Assembly: GCF_024679245.1 (NCBI RefSeq)
Contig: NC_090195.1
Span: 11,017,874 to 11,081,873, forward strand
Source: Pseudorasbora parva
Lineage: Eukaryota > Chordata > Actinopteri > Cypriniformes > Gobionidae
Direction of reading: 5' to 3'
DNA: 64,000 nt
Positions 46,012 through 58,478 of this stretch are shown one piece after another. Made by a program: the position numbers and the translations under genes. The first letter of the stretch is position 1. Every line of letters starts with the position of its first letter. The notes under the pieces were generated by a model. It had not been told where the DNA came from. It was given only the letters and a program-made list of their open reading frames with translations, and ran no database searches.

Positions 46012-46629
46012 ATGGAGACACAAAGGATCCTCATGAGGAGTTTGGCTGTTGTGGTTTTTGCATCTGTGATCTGGACTATAACAGGTAAAGTGCTTTGAAA
46101 TGTTTGTATATTATTCTGATGGAACGATGCAGAATATTGAGGTTTATTTTGTTCTTCTGTCTCAGCAGATGCTGAACAAAAGGTGGAACCGTGCTGTACT
46201 GAAGTCTCCTCAGCACAGTTGACTGAACCCATCATCGGTTTCAGGATACAAAACGAAAGTCTTCCATGTGTGAAGGCCGTCATGTAAGAATCAGTTTGTC
46301 TCTGAAGAAAACCTGTCAGGATTAGAGATCAACAGCATCTGATGCTTGATTTCTGTTTTCATCTTTGTCATTCTCTTTGACAGCCTTAAGACTGAGAAAC
46401 AGAAGGAGTTCTGCTGTGATTGGAGACAACCATGGGTGAAGCAGAAAGTTATGCAGTTTCTGTAAGTTAAACCCAACAAGTGTGGCGAAACATTCGTAAC
46501 AACATATTAAGTGTTGTGTGTTTACTATAGTATTCTTATATTTACATTTTGTTGTTGTGTTTCACAGCAGAGCTCGAAGAAACAAGTACCTGACTTCCAC
46601 TCCAGCACCATCATCATCACCATCATCAC

Positions 46630-46703
<74 letters not shown>

Positions 46704-46763
46704 CCACCATCTAGTGATGTCACTCGTGTGAGAGGATCTACCCAATCAGCTGACAGCTCATGA
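46012..46763 (+). CDS. CC chemokine B2 with poly-Ser tail (4 exons)
   Basis: Coding exons are 46012-46084, 46169-46283, 46384-46461 and 46571-46763, giving 152 residues. The signal peptide is identical to that of B1. The domain has C33-C34, C58 and C73-C74. Differences from B1 cluster in exon 2 (KVEPCC, SAQLTEPIIGFRIQNES). Exon 4 contains a nearly pure TCA run that makes about 25 consecutive serines within residues 100-136, followed by the conserved cap SDVTRVRGSTQSADSS. Prolines are fewer than in B1. Tandem CAGCAG acceptors precede exons 2 and 4. The gene appears intact; such a repeat is expected to vary in length between individuals. Confidence 0.88.
46600..46713. repeat. (TCA)n repeat inside B2 exon 4
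   Basis: About 110 bases, mostly TCA/CAT with CCA at the edges, lie in frame. Confidence 0.95.
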
Positions 46764-47540
46764 ACCATGAACAAGTAGCTCATAGTGAGAACACATCTTA
46801 AACTAGAGAGAAATTTTGCTATAGTTTTTCGAAAATATTTAAAGTGACAGTTAGTAAATTAGGTATATTACATTGAATATTTAATATTGAGTATTACATT
46901 GAACATTACATATGTATTTGTGTACATGTTGATGCAGTTTGACTGTGACAGTTGTTAATTTATTACATTTATTTAGAAACTAAATTATAGTGAAACTGTT
47001 TTCGAACAAATGTGTTTAAATAAAATATTTGCATATATTATAGTTTACATTGAAATATATTTTACTCAGTGTACTGCTAATGGACTTGTGTCATAACTCT
47101 TTTGTCAAGAAGGATGACTGATCTGAAGTCTGAGTGAATTTCAGACTGATCTGTACGAGTGCAATCTGAAACTACAAATAAACTATGATCAGAAACTCCA
47201 GGTTTTGCGTGTGGTTGATGTTTCTGAAAGTGTGCAAGAGTTCCTCTGTCAGTAACGAAGACACCTTTTCTTTTTAGCTTCTTTTTTCTTTCCTTTCGCA
47301 GTCACGCTTGCTTGTGCTTCTTATTATGTAAATTTCATCTGTAATCAAATGGAATAGAAAAAGTCCTTTGCAATTTTTCCTCCACATATTAATGTTAATT
47401 TGAGTCATTCAGGTTAAACTTCACAACCTGATTAAGTAAATAAATGTTTATTTAATAATTAAACAAAGTGTTTTTTTATTATTATTTTATATTTAAACCT
47501 GCATTGTCATGTGTTTAAATAAAATATATATATACTTCAA
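46764..47540. other. B2 3' UTR and flank
   Basis: Matches the B1 3' region up to about 47345. AATAAA-like signals are near 47020, 47438 and 47518. No other gene is seen. Confidence 0.5.
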
Positions 47541-48237
47541 ATGTATAAAATATATTTTTTACATTTCCTACCATAAAAATATATTTAAAATGTATTATTA
47601 TTAGTATCATTGCTAAGGACTTCATTCAATGAACTTTAAAGGCAATTTTCTCAATATACATTTTTTTTAGATTTCAAATTTTTAAATAGTTGTATCTCGA
47701 CAAAATGTTTGGACATTTGTTGAAGGTGCGTTTATGTCCCAGAGGTTGATTTTTATTCACACTAACAGACATTAAAACTCATTTAAAACACAATACATAA
47801 TGTGAGATGTGGTGGAAATGAGCATGTGGTTGAAATGTTTCTGAAAAATGCAAATTCCCTAAAGTATTTCTTGATAAAACATCTATACAAAATCCATTAT
47901 GATAAAGCACATCATATGACACACATCAGAAACTCAGCCTTAAGTTGTATTTTTTTTAAGTTGTATCTTTTCAAAGGTATCTTCTAAGGGGGATATCGGT
48001 TTCTCATAAATTATGCTGACGGGTAAAACTGACTGTATTGTGGTTAAGAGGTGTGAAAGTTTGTAAGGGTAAATGATGACTTGATGCAATGGTTTCTACA
48101 GGGTGGTGGTAAGTTTGTGACGCATTATTCCGTCTGACTGCTACCGTACGAGTCTTAAAAGACCTCCTCATAATAACGCATCCAGATAATCAACACCAAC
48201 CAACTGACCGACACCTTTGATCTGGACATCAAGAGCT
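47541..48237 (+). promoter_or_regulatory. C2 upstream block
   Basis: Conserved with C1 (14440-15454). The last 270 bases are almost identical. Confidence 0.5.
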
Positions 48238-50708
48238 ATGACCTGGACTTCTAGATTCATCGCCGTCACTGTTCTGATCCTCATTGGATGCTTCACTGGT
48301 GCTCTGGGCAACTGTGAGTAACTAAACATGCAGCACACGGTCAATACGTTTTTTTCATTTGCTGCTGATGATGAGAGAAACCCTAGGAAGAACACTAAAT
48401 TTGTAATACTGCTATGATCATGAATTACCTTAATTTACATTTCATTCCCTCACCCCCATCTTTCCCCTCCATATGTTAAAATTCAATCTAAATCCATATA
48501 TGAACAAGTACTATACAGTGTTATACAAGTTTTTAATCATTTGAAATGTCTCAGTGTGACTGGTACAAATGTTTCATTTTCACAGAAGTAAAGCAAAAGT
48601 TAAAAAAGGGTTTAAGATAGAGATATGTTGCTTATTGTGGTGGGTTTTTACCTCCTGTCATCAATACAGGTCTAGGGCTTTTTTTTATTAATACTGTTGT
48701 CTGAGGTCAACTTATGATGGTTGCATGTTTTTTTTCATTCAAAAACATCATAATGAATAAGTAATAGGTCATTTTCTACCCTGGTTTTGAGGCTTTTGGT
48801 TTTTCTGGGCGTGACGCACTAAAGACTTGGAAGTAAACGCCCACATATAGGATTGGATAAGATATGCATATTTAATGAGGTTCAGCTCCTTTGTGAGTAC
48901 ACATGAGGAATTGGAAGCGTGTGGAAAAACGGCAACCGGAATGAATCACCAACAGGGCTCACAAAATATCTTTATGAAACAAACACAATGATTTATCTCT
49001 CATCCACCCTCGATTTACCGGAATGTTAATTTTGTATTACTTGGCCCGACTGGTGGATATAACCGCGAACCACACACACACACACACACACACACGCTGG
49101 GGCAAAAAAAAAACATAACCCCGGGATGTTGGGCCTTGGGAGTTTACATGTCTGACTCTGATCCCGAATCGCAATGAACCAACAACACCACAAATAAAGG
49201 ATTCTTCAGCCTTTGACAGCGTGCTATGTTAAGTTAGACACATACACATAAATCAATAGATGTCAAATGATCTGTAAAAATGCAATACTTTCACATATGA
49301 AAACAATATACTCACATTAGTGTGTTGCTTCATTCATTCATTCATATAATCTCATCCTCTCAGCAAATCTAGTCTCTTGTTTACAACCAAATCTGTGGTG
49401 AAATGAAGGAACAAATGTGCAATGTCTTCCCAAAGTGAGCTGGATATTCATTAAAAACAAAGATCATCCATGCATTCATAATTTTGGAATCTGAATGAAG
49501 CTTATGCAGTGTGTTTATTTCTGCCTTAGAACTAGAATGACTAGAACAGTTTCAGTGACGCATAAGGGCACACCAGACTGATGTTTTACAGCTATGACTA
49601 ACACATTGGCATTAGCTAAGTAAAGTAGAGGCTAGTGGACCTAATGGGTCTTCCCTTTAGAGCAAATAAATGTTGTTAGACCAATCTAAGTAGGGTCAGC
49701 CTCAACTCCTGATTAGTGTAATATTATTCTAATTACATGTATGTGGAAAACCATGGGATGATTATGTAAAGTTACCATTAGAGGAAATTAAGTTTGCAAC
49801 ACTTGAAGTGTTATGGGATCCAGATGAACGGGTATAATTTCAATAAAGAGTTAAACAGATTAATCAAATGTGGAGTTATACTATTATACAACAGACCAAA
49901 TAACCAATTGTCATTTCTAACCTAAACTCCATGGTCATAATAAATAAAATGGATAAAAGTAATTTTGAATTAAATTACTTTGCCCCGCTAAAAAGACTGC
50001 ACAAGAAACCTTCACCCACTGGACGATTGGGCGGGCCTTACAAAGTCAATGTGAAATTAAAATGTTTGGTTATTAACATTCTACAAAATATTTTAATAAA
50101 TTTGGTTGGGTTTGGAACAACATCAGGGTGAGTTTTGGGTGGACTGTCTCTTTAATTCTGGTGAATCCATTACTGTAGATTGTGTTTCGATGTAGCATGG
50201 TTTTGTTTCCTTTGATGGAGCCCTTATCAAGATCAAGATCTTCTTGTTTTCACACACTCTATACAGTATGCATTGTGCAGTTATGTTCGAGATTTCAATC
50301 TCTGTCTCTCTTTCAGATCGTCGGCCCACTAGAGTTGGAGTGACCTGCTGTAAGGAGGTGTCGAAGGGAAGAATCCCTCCTGATGTTAAACTCATTGGAT
50401 ACAGATATCAGAATGCTCTGAGTCCGTGTGTGGATGCTGTCATGTAAGTTCTCTCCACACAGTGCCGTTTCACAGAGGTTTATATGCCTGATATTGTGTT
50501 CATTTCACTGATACTGTATATCTGTCCTGCAGATTCTACACAGAGAAGGACAAGTACTGCTCGGATCCAACAGCGCGATGGATTAACTTCAGAATGAAAG
50601 GTACGACCGTATATTAATATGAAATCTTAATATGATGCTTATGCATTGACAAGGAAAACTCATAACATGATCATCTTTTCTCCAGATCTGAAGGAGATAG
50701 AGGACTGA
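48238..50708 (+). CDS. CC chemokine C2 (four-cysteine, 4 exons)
   Basis: Coding exons are 48238-48313, 50317-50443, 50533-50600 and 50686-50708, giving 97 residues. It differs from C1 by one signal-peptide residue (Ala for Thr near residue 22). Exons 2 and 3 are identical base for base, and exon 4 has one silent change. Cysteines are C36, C37, C63 and C77. Intron 1 is 2.0 kb instead of 0.97 kb: from about 48425 to 50100 it is unrelated to C1. No equivalent of C1 exon 1b was found. The 3' UTR is shorter than in C1 because a ~180-base segment is missing after the stop. The gene looks intact. Confidence 0.9.
48425..50100. mobile_element. Replacement block in C2 intron 1
   Basis: The part 48670-49500 matches 59696-60530 ('tactgttgtctgaggtcaac', 'gacttggaagtaaacgcc', 'aggattggataagat'), so it is a dispersed mobile repeat. 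A (CA)n run lies at 49073-49095. It replaces the region holding exon 1b and the left half of the intron MITE in C1. Confidence 0.6.
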
Positions 50709-51545
50709 GGATAGAGGACATCTACTACAACATTAATGTTAAACCATGTTTCACTTAATTGCTTTGCTTTATCATCTTTAAAATTAAAATAATAGAAACA
50801 ATAAACAATGGAAACTGTGTTTACTTTCACACAAACATCCAGCCTTTGCTCTGTAACAGTTTGAACAGTAATCATATTTAAGATGAATCATTAAAGAAAT
50901 AGTTCACCCAAATTGTCATTATTTGCTCATCCTTGTGTCATTACAAATCAGTATTACTTTCTCTCTTCTCTGGGATATAATGATACTTTTGCTTCTGAGT
51001 ACTTTTTAAAGGTTAAAAGATATAGTCCCCAATGACTGTTATTGGATGGATAATGGAGATTAGCATAATGATATTTTGACAATTATAAGAGAATATTCGT
51101 TTTTTGGGTGAAATATTGTTACAGTAATAGAATGTGTGCCATCTACTGGAGAACATCAACTAATGCACAGAGCAGCTGTCAGAGAACTGGTTATGGTCTA
51201 GGGAGGTTGAACTCTCACCGCTCACTGTGATGTTTATTGAAGTAAGAAAAAGGAGTTTGACTTTGTTATTAATTTCTTATTACGTCTTGGAAGTTTAAAA
51301 TATAAACCCAACTTTAACCAATGAATGAAGGAGGTAAACTCTTGTACATATGTATAACATTTGTTCAAAACCAGAAAGCCCTTAAACTGGTTCTTATTTT
51401 TGGATGCATAAAATAATTTTAAAAGACTGTTTCGAATTAAATGAAAGTTGTTAAGTGTTTTTTTTTATAGTGATTTTCCCTTTTTGTTACTGGCTGCTCA
51501 ACCGAAGGCTGAACAAATATTCAGAGATTTGATTATGTATCTTGT
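50709..51545. other. C2 3' flank, homologous to C1 flank
   Basis: Includes the shared MITE at 50891-51115. Homology to 17880 ends here, marking the end of the duplicated module. Confidence 0.6.
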
Positions 51546-53390
51546 TTGATTGTTTGTATGTATGTGGAAGCATAATTTACGTGTCAACCCATGTTTTCTT
51601 GGCTAGCAGGAGGCCGCAGGGTGTCCCATTTGGATGCGGGTTATTGCGAGGCGGACTTAAAAATAAGTAAAAGTGGCATTACCACTATATTACAATGTGT
51701 AATACCTGCTTCGATGCACAATTTTAAATGTAAACAAATTCATTTACACAAAATATAAATGAAAAATGTATATCAATCTTTAAAAAAAAGTTGAGTACCT
51801 TAAAAATCTTAATTTCTTGAATTATACTGTATATTGATTAACCTCCTTAAGTTTAACTAATTAGTTCATTATCAGGTCAAATAAAGATGGAATCAGAAGG
51901 ATATGCAGTCACTAAATTACAGTCAAATATTTTAAAGGTTGTAGAGAGGCAAGGCAAGGCAAGACTCAAGAATGATTGAAGAATATATATTGATGTCATT
52001 TTTGCAATAACAACAGCACCAAAAAGACCCCCTTTTTCATCAGTTGCTGCACAGACAGAATGGCTGTATATATATCTGATTTAAGTTAACACTTTTTGGA
52101 GTTGAAGAGAGAGAAAGCCAAACAGAATATTAATGTTACTCATGTCTAATTCCAAACTCCAAATTTGTAAGTATATAAGAGCAACACCCACCAATTGAGA
52201 CCATGTTACTATACAGTTGAAGCTGCATACAGTGTGAGGCAACTATTGTAAACATTTCCTATATACCTTACTTAGCTAAATGGATGACGACTGACAGTCA
52301 TTATACTAATCTGGTGGGTAATTTTGATAAATGAGCCAAGGCACAAAATGAACTGTGGATAAAAAAATTAATAAAAAACTGCACAAGTTATAAAAACCAA
52401 CAAGTGTTACAGAGATGAATATACAAATATATATTATTATAACCCTCCTATTTTGAAGCGCTCCATCAGAAGAAGACACCACCACTTTCTAATGAAAGGC
52501 ATGTCCAGCTGAAAGATGTGTGATATTGACAGATACTATATTAGCATATGCTTGGCAAAACAAAAACAAAAAACAACAATAAAAAAACACTGAGACTTTA
52601 TCCCGCAGTCATTTCCACAGTGATGGCGTAGCAATCCCTAAAAGCAACAAAAAAGGTAACATCTCAAAAGCCATTGCCATCTTGGTTACATTATGAAATG
52701 TACATGATATGCAGAATGGAATATAATATTTGTTTGGAGTAGCTAAATATGCATTTATTAATCACTGCAATATTATGCCCAATCTTTTCAGTCCAGCTCC
52801 AAGGATAAGAAAAAAACATTTGTGCAAGATTCATACAGAAAAATTATTTTTTTTAAATTAAAGGATTAATTTTCAACTTTTTAAACCTTCACAGCAAAAA
52901 TATATCAGTACAGGCTATAAGAACGTAGCCAAAGTATAAATGGCTAAACTTGTCAAATATGCATAATTTAGACAGGGTAATATTGTACTGCAACCAGCCA
53001 GTCAGCGCAGTTATGTAAGAATATTTTATTCTTAACTATGGTAAAACATGAGTATTCAGCAAGTTTGCCCTCTAATACAGTAGAGCTACAGGTAAACACC
53101 CTTACACCAACATGCTTTTGTCATCTTTTTAGGTTTAATTAATGTGCTGGCAGCTGGCTAGATGCATTATAGTCATTAAAAATCAAAAAAGATTTAATAA
53201 ATCTTAGCCACGCCACAATCAAGAACATCCTAGCCTAATTAATAAAACTAGCACACAAATTCTTAATTTGTGTGAATTAATTCTTAATTCATAGTTAGCA
53301 GCTCACTTTAGTACATTTTGTTTCATTTAAAAGTTATAAAATAAAACTTGATTGAATATCAGTACTCACAGTCTGATCGGTGACCATCGT
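51546..53390. other. AT-rich intergenic DNA, nothing recognised
   Basis: No exon, RNA gene or bounded repeat was identified in about 1.8 kb. Confidence 0.35.
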
Positions 53391-53792
53391 CCATCTTAAA
53401 TTGGTGTTTTGGTGATTCAATTCGGTAGGTGGTGCTGTTACAAATAACTAGGGTCCTAGAACTGCGGTCTTAGAACAAGGGTCCTGAAACTGCAGCCTCC
53501 GGTTGTGCAGGAATACCCTTCTATCCCGGGTAGAAGTCCTCTGCGTAGTTTGCAAACTTGCGGGCTCAGCTGAAGTGCGCATCGAGGTCGCATACGCGCA
53601 TTAACGGATACGCGCACGTAGCGGCCATTGTAAGTCCACGAAACCGAAAGTGCACATGTAGTGTGCCATTTAGGACAGGGTCTCAGAGGAAGACTGTGAG
53701 GGTTTAGGGTGCCATTTGGGACGGGGAATAGAAAACAAACACGGCGCGCTTGCAGTGTGTAACGTTAGCCGACATAGGCGAATAGTCATAGT
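53391..53792. mobile_element. GC-rich block replacing the B3 promoter
   Basis: The phrases 'gtgccatttaggacag' and 'gtgccatttgggacgggg' are typical of fish MITE ends. The block is rich in CpG ('acgcgcattaacggatacgcgcacg'). B-family homology begins only at 'attctctcagacacaagaag', 47 bases before the ATG. The TATTTAAG box of the other B genes is therefore absent. Confidence 0.5.
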
Positions 53793-53838
53793 CTTATTCT
53801 CTCAGACACAAGAAGTGAGAGTTGAAGATCGACTGACG

Positions 53839-54436
53839 ATGGAGACACAAAGGATCCTCATGAGGAGTTTGGCTGTTGTGGTTTTTGCATCTGTGATGTG
53901 GACTATAACAGGTAAAGTGCTTTGAAATGTTTGTATATTATTCTGATGGAACGATGCAGAATATTGAGGTTTATTTTGTTCTTCAGTCTCAGCAGATAAC
54001 CTACAAAAGTGGACACTGTGCTGTACTGAAGTCTCCTCAGCAGAGTTGACTGATCCCATCATCGGTTTCAGGATACAATACGAAGCTCTTCCATGTGTGA
54101 AGGCCATCATGTAAGAATCACAGTTTGTCTCTGAAGAAAATATGCACAATTATTGATCAACAGCATCTGATTGTTTATATCTGTGTTTTCAAATTTTCTC
54201 TCTCTTTGACAGCATTAAGACTGAACGAGGAGAGTTCTGCTGTGATCCTAAAAATCCATGGGTGCAGAGGAAAGTTAAGAAGTTTCTGTAAGTTAAACCC
54301 AATAAATAAAGCACAACAAAAAAAATTGAGACGTGAAAATATTCTAAAGTGTACACATTTTTAAATATTTAACAATATTTTATTTGTTTTGTCTCACAGC
54401 AGCGCTCGAAGAAACAAGCACCTGACTTCCACCTAG
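53839..54436 (+). CDS. CC chemokine B3, tail-less (4 exons)
   Basis: Coding exons are 53839-53911, 53996-54110, 54213-54287 and 54403-54436, giving 98 residues (99 if the upstream tandem acceptor is used). The signal peptide and domain follow the B family (C33-C34, C58, then CC in 'GEFCCDPKNPWVQRKVKKFL'). The exon 3 sequence groups with B4. Exon 4 ends 'ARRNKHLTST' and then TAG, at the point where B1 and B2 enter the Ser/Pro repeat; no TCA array follows. It therefore encodes a conventional chemokine. Tandem CAGCAG acceptors are kept. The core promoter of the other B genes is missing, so expression may differ or be lost. Confidence 0.87.
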
Positions 54437-56345
54437 CAGCCAGCAGCCACAGAACCGGAACTTAGGAGCAGGGCTTAAACAGTCATAGTTGTGCTACTCA
54501 TACACATGATTTTCTTCATTATTATAATATTCGTTAAATATAAGTTGCAGAATATATACACACACACTACAGTTCAAAAGTTTTAGAACAGTAAAAAATA
54601 TTAATGTTTTAAAAAGAATTCTCTTCTGCTCACCAAGGCTGCAATATGTTATTCAAACACACACACAGTAATATAATTTATAGTGGAATATGTTATAAAT
54701 GCAATTTAATCCTGTGATTAAAGCTGAATTTGTCATCATTACTCCAGTCTTCAGTGTCACATGATCCTACAGAAATCATTCTAATATGATGATTTGATGC
54801 TCAAGAAACATTTTTGATTATAATCAATGATGAAAACAGTTGTGTAATTTTTTTATTTATTTTTTTCAAAAGATTTTATTCTTTTTAAAAAGTATTTAGG
54901 CTATCTGAAATAGGAAGCAACACTACCGTTCAAAAGTTTTGGTTCCGTTACATTTTTTGGGGGGAAAGAACTTAAAGAAATTAATAAATGTATCTATATA
55001 AATAACATTTATAGTGTACTATATAGAGATAGAGAACTATTCAGACAGTGTGAAAAATGCTTTCATTGGGGCGATTGAAGTCTGCTTTCATGTTAGTGTC
55101 ACTATATAACATCTAGCTATTCATAGGTGTGGGAACCATTGTATATGGTAAGACCGATTTAAGACCTATGATTTAAGACCGATGATATTGGACCCACTCA
55201 CTTTTACCATCTCTAATTCAGCACATATGTCCGTTCACATACCAATAACATACCAACCACGGGTCAATTTTTTTTTCAAAACGTTCTGCCATGTGCTTTC
55301 CCCCTACACTATAACCGCTGTGAATAAATTGATATCTTCCTTAATTTTGTCTGGCCTAACCAGACTCTTAGTAAAGCAAGGCGTTCACCCACATTTTTTC
55401 TGATTCCGACGCATATGTTAAAAATATAAATAAGTTTGAGTCGCAACCCACCAGCTGAGAAAAACTGATTTCGAGATTAGGAGGAAACCCCAGCTTTACC
55501 GAGCTCAACAGCTCTGGCTGAGCTTTTTGGCTGGCTGTTTTAAAAAAGGAGAAAAGCAGCTCGATATGTAATGCCTTTTTGAACAGACCATCTTAGTGGT
55601 ATGTTCATCTTTCTTTTTGTTGTTCCCTGAAATTATCTCAAGTTCTATGGACATGCAGAGGCCCGTAGCACAGACACCACACTTCTCCCACTAGTAGTTT
55701 GTTGTGGTAAAGTGCTACAGTAAGTTTCATTATAAATCACCATCATGACTGACAGCAATGAAATTATGCAGTGGCGTGGGCTTGAGCCCTTGCCCCTTTG
55801 AAAGTGAAAGTGCCCTTTTCGATTGCACCTTAGATTGTTTCTTTAAAAAAAAGAAACTATACTTTCAGTCTACTTTTTATATACGTACTTCTAAGAAATA
55901 AACCTAAAATTGCACTCAATTATACTTGACTTATAGTCAGGGGTGTGGGACTGGGGGGATAAAGGGTACTGAGTAACCAGGGCCCTAAGCAGGGAAGTCC
56001 ATTTTCTATACATACACATACATGGTACGGGGGCCCAGCAAGATGGTTTGTACCCAGGGCCCAAAATTTGGTGCTACGCTGCTGCTTATACTGACAAAGT
56101 AAAAGTAAAAAACTAATACTGAAAAGTATACTTGGCTCGTAGTTGTGTTTAATCTTTTAATTGGGTATAGCCTATTAAACATAACCATTTCTTATAGTTT
56201 TATACACCGTCTTATAAAACTATTGAAAATAATGATTAGAATATTGATAGAAAACAGATATTCCTAATTCTGCGTATCTGAGTTTTTCTGTAGGAATTTA
56301 CTTAAAATGTACTTTACTCTTTTATTGACAGATTTTCTAGCTATC
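54437..56345. other. B3 3' flank and dispersed repeats
   Basis: A short simple repeat stands near 54560. The part 55130-55440 is related to 63690-64000 ('gacccactcactttt.ccatct', 'gccatgtgcttt.ccccctac'). A 'cagggcccaaaatttggtgc' fish repeat lies near 56057. No gene is seen. Confidence 0.45.
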
Positions 56346-56349
56346 CTTG

Positions 56350-57392
56350 CTATCATGTTCATCAAACGGAGATCCCCCATCTACAGATATTAATTTAGCA
56401 GATGACATTTACACCTACCATGACGAATGGTAAACTAAAGGAAAGCCAGATATGGTGACGAAACCATCAATGATGAAATCATCTACAAAAATAAATGGAC
56501 AGGATGTAGCCCATGCAGTTTAAAGGGGTACTTCAGCGCTGGGAAGATGAATCTGTATTTAAACTGGGTCATATAGAAATGTGCTTTCTAGACTGAGAAA
56601 AGACAGAAAATGCATTTTTGTCTCATGGGGAGGAAAGACAACAATTCCCAGCTGCCCTGTGAGGCCACTCCCAAAGCCACTGCTACTGAATCACTGGATC
56701 ATTTTAACTTTCCCACCGCATTCATTTTCATAAAATCAGTTCAGTTAGAGAACAGAAACTGAACGTGTCTGTTCAATATAATGTGATTTAGCCTCTGAGG
56801 GAGTGTCACAGCTGTAGGAGTCAGATTACACCGTCATGAATGAGCTGAATGAGCTCGTGATGAGAGCTGAGGTAAATGCGACCACGCTGGCGGCATACAT
56901 TCACAGCGCATATTCAGTCTGGCGCATTTTCAGTTTATGCCTTTGAAAGCTTAACTTTCATAGGAATTAATTTGAGAAGTTGAAACACTCACTTTGCGCC
57001 GCTCCCGCTCCGTTTAAATGAATGCCTGCAGCTGCGAGCTGAGCTGTGAGTGAGATCCATCCCCCATGCAGGGATTGAAAACATGCAGAAATAGCTCCCT
57101 CTGCTGGCTGTAGTCTTTAGCCTCTGGCCAAAAATTCCTCCGATGATGCAAATTGATGATATTTGCATCATCGGAGGAATTTTTCCATAAATAAAATTCA
57201 TAAATCTCTTGTCTCAGGGGTAAATGGGGACAATCATTCAAATATACTCCAGGATTTCTACTGATACAAAGCCATATGCTAATCACTGAAGTAACCCTTT
57301 CAGTCCCACTTGACTATTTAAGGCGAACTAGTCAGAGTCTCCAATATATTCTCTCAGACACAAGAAGTGAGAGTTGGAGATCGACTGTGACG
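56350..57392 (+). promoter_or_regulatory. B4 promoter split by a mobile element
   Basis: The distal conserved block is at 56360-56522 and the TATTTAAG box is at 57315-57322. In B1 they are about 20 bases apart. Here an inverted-repeat element (56523-57301) stands between them. Confidence 0.6.
56523..57301. mobile_element. ~780-bp TIR element in the B4 promoter
   Basis: The left end AAAGGGGTACTTCAGCG is matched by the inverted right end AAAGGGTTACTTCAGTG. It contains a perfect 24-bp hairpin at 57130-57184. Part of it resembles 26090-26300 in opposite orientation. No transposase frame is seen. Confidence 0.7.
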
Positions 57393-58428
57393 ATGGAGAC
57401 ACAAAGGATCCTCATGAGGAGTTTGGCTGTTGTGGTTTTTGCATCTGTGATCTGGACTATAACAGGTAAAGTGCTTTGAAATGTTTGTATATTATTATGA
57501 TGGAACGATGCAGAATATTGAGGTTTATTTTGTTCTTCAGTCTCAGCAGATAATCTACAAAAGTGGACACCGTGCTGTACTGAAGTCTCCTCAGCAGAGT
57601 TGACTGATCGCATCATCGGTGTCAGGAGACAAATCAAAGATCTTCCATGTGTGATGGCCATCATGTAAGAATCACAGTTTGTCTCTGAAGAAAATATGCA
57701 CAATTACAGATCAACAGCATCTGATTGTTTATATCTGTGTTTTCAAATGTTCTCTCTCTTTGACAGCATTAAGACTAAACAAGGAGAGTTCTGCTGTGAT
57801 CCTAAAAATCCATGGGTGCAGAGGAAAGTTAAGAGGTTTCTGTAAGTTAAACCCCATAATTAAAGCAGAACAAAAAAAGTAAATATAAAAATCTTATAAA
57901 GTGTTCACGTTGTTAAATATTTAAAGCTACACTGTGTGATATTTTCCCCCATCTAGCGGTGTAAAGGTATATGACCATCCAGTGAATAGTTTCTGTTCCT
58001 CTCAATTCTGATTTCGTTTTAACTCCTACGGTGGCCAATTTAGTCGAAGATTAACATGGCAATCCCCCTCTTCACATTCGACACAGTGCCATTGAGTGTT
58101 AAAACGCGAAAGGCGAAGCTTGAATTTACGGGTATGTCCCACTTTGGCTAATGTACTTTCAAGATGGAGAGGCAACATGGCGACCGGCATTCCAACCCCT
58201 CACCCGTATTTATTTTCAATGGCATATTATAAACTTACGAGAATACTTTTTACTACTTGAAATAAGTAAATATACATTAATAAGCACATATATTTTTGAA
58301 AGAACTAAGTGTTTTTAGCTAAGAATAAACTGAAAAAGTTACACAGTGTAGCTTTAACATTATTAATTGTATAACAAAAATTTTTTCGCTTCACAGCAGA
58401 GCTGAAGCGCCTGACTTCCACTTCAACA

Positions 58429-58478
<50 letters not shown>

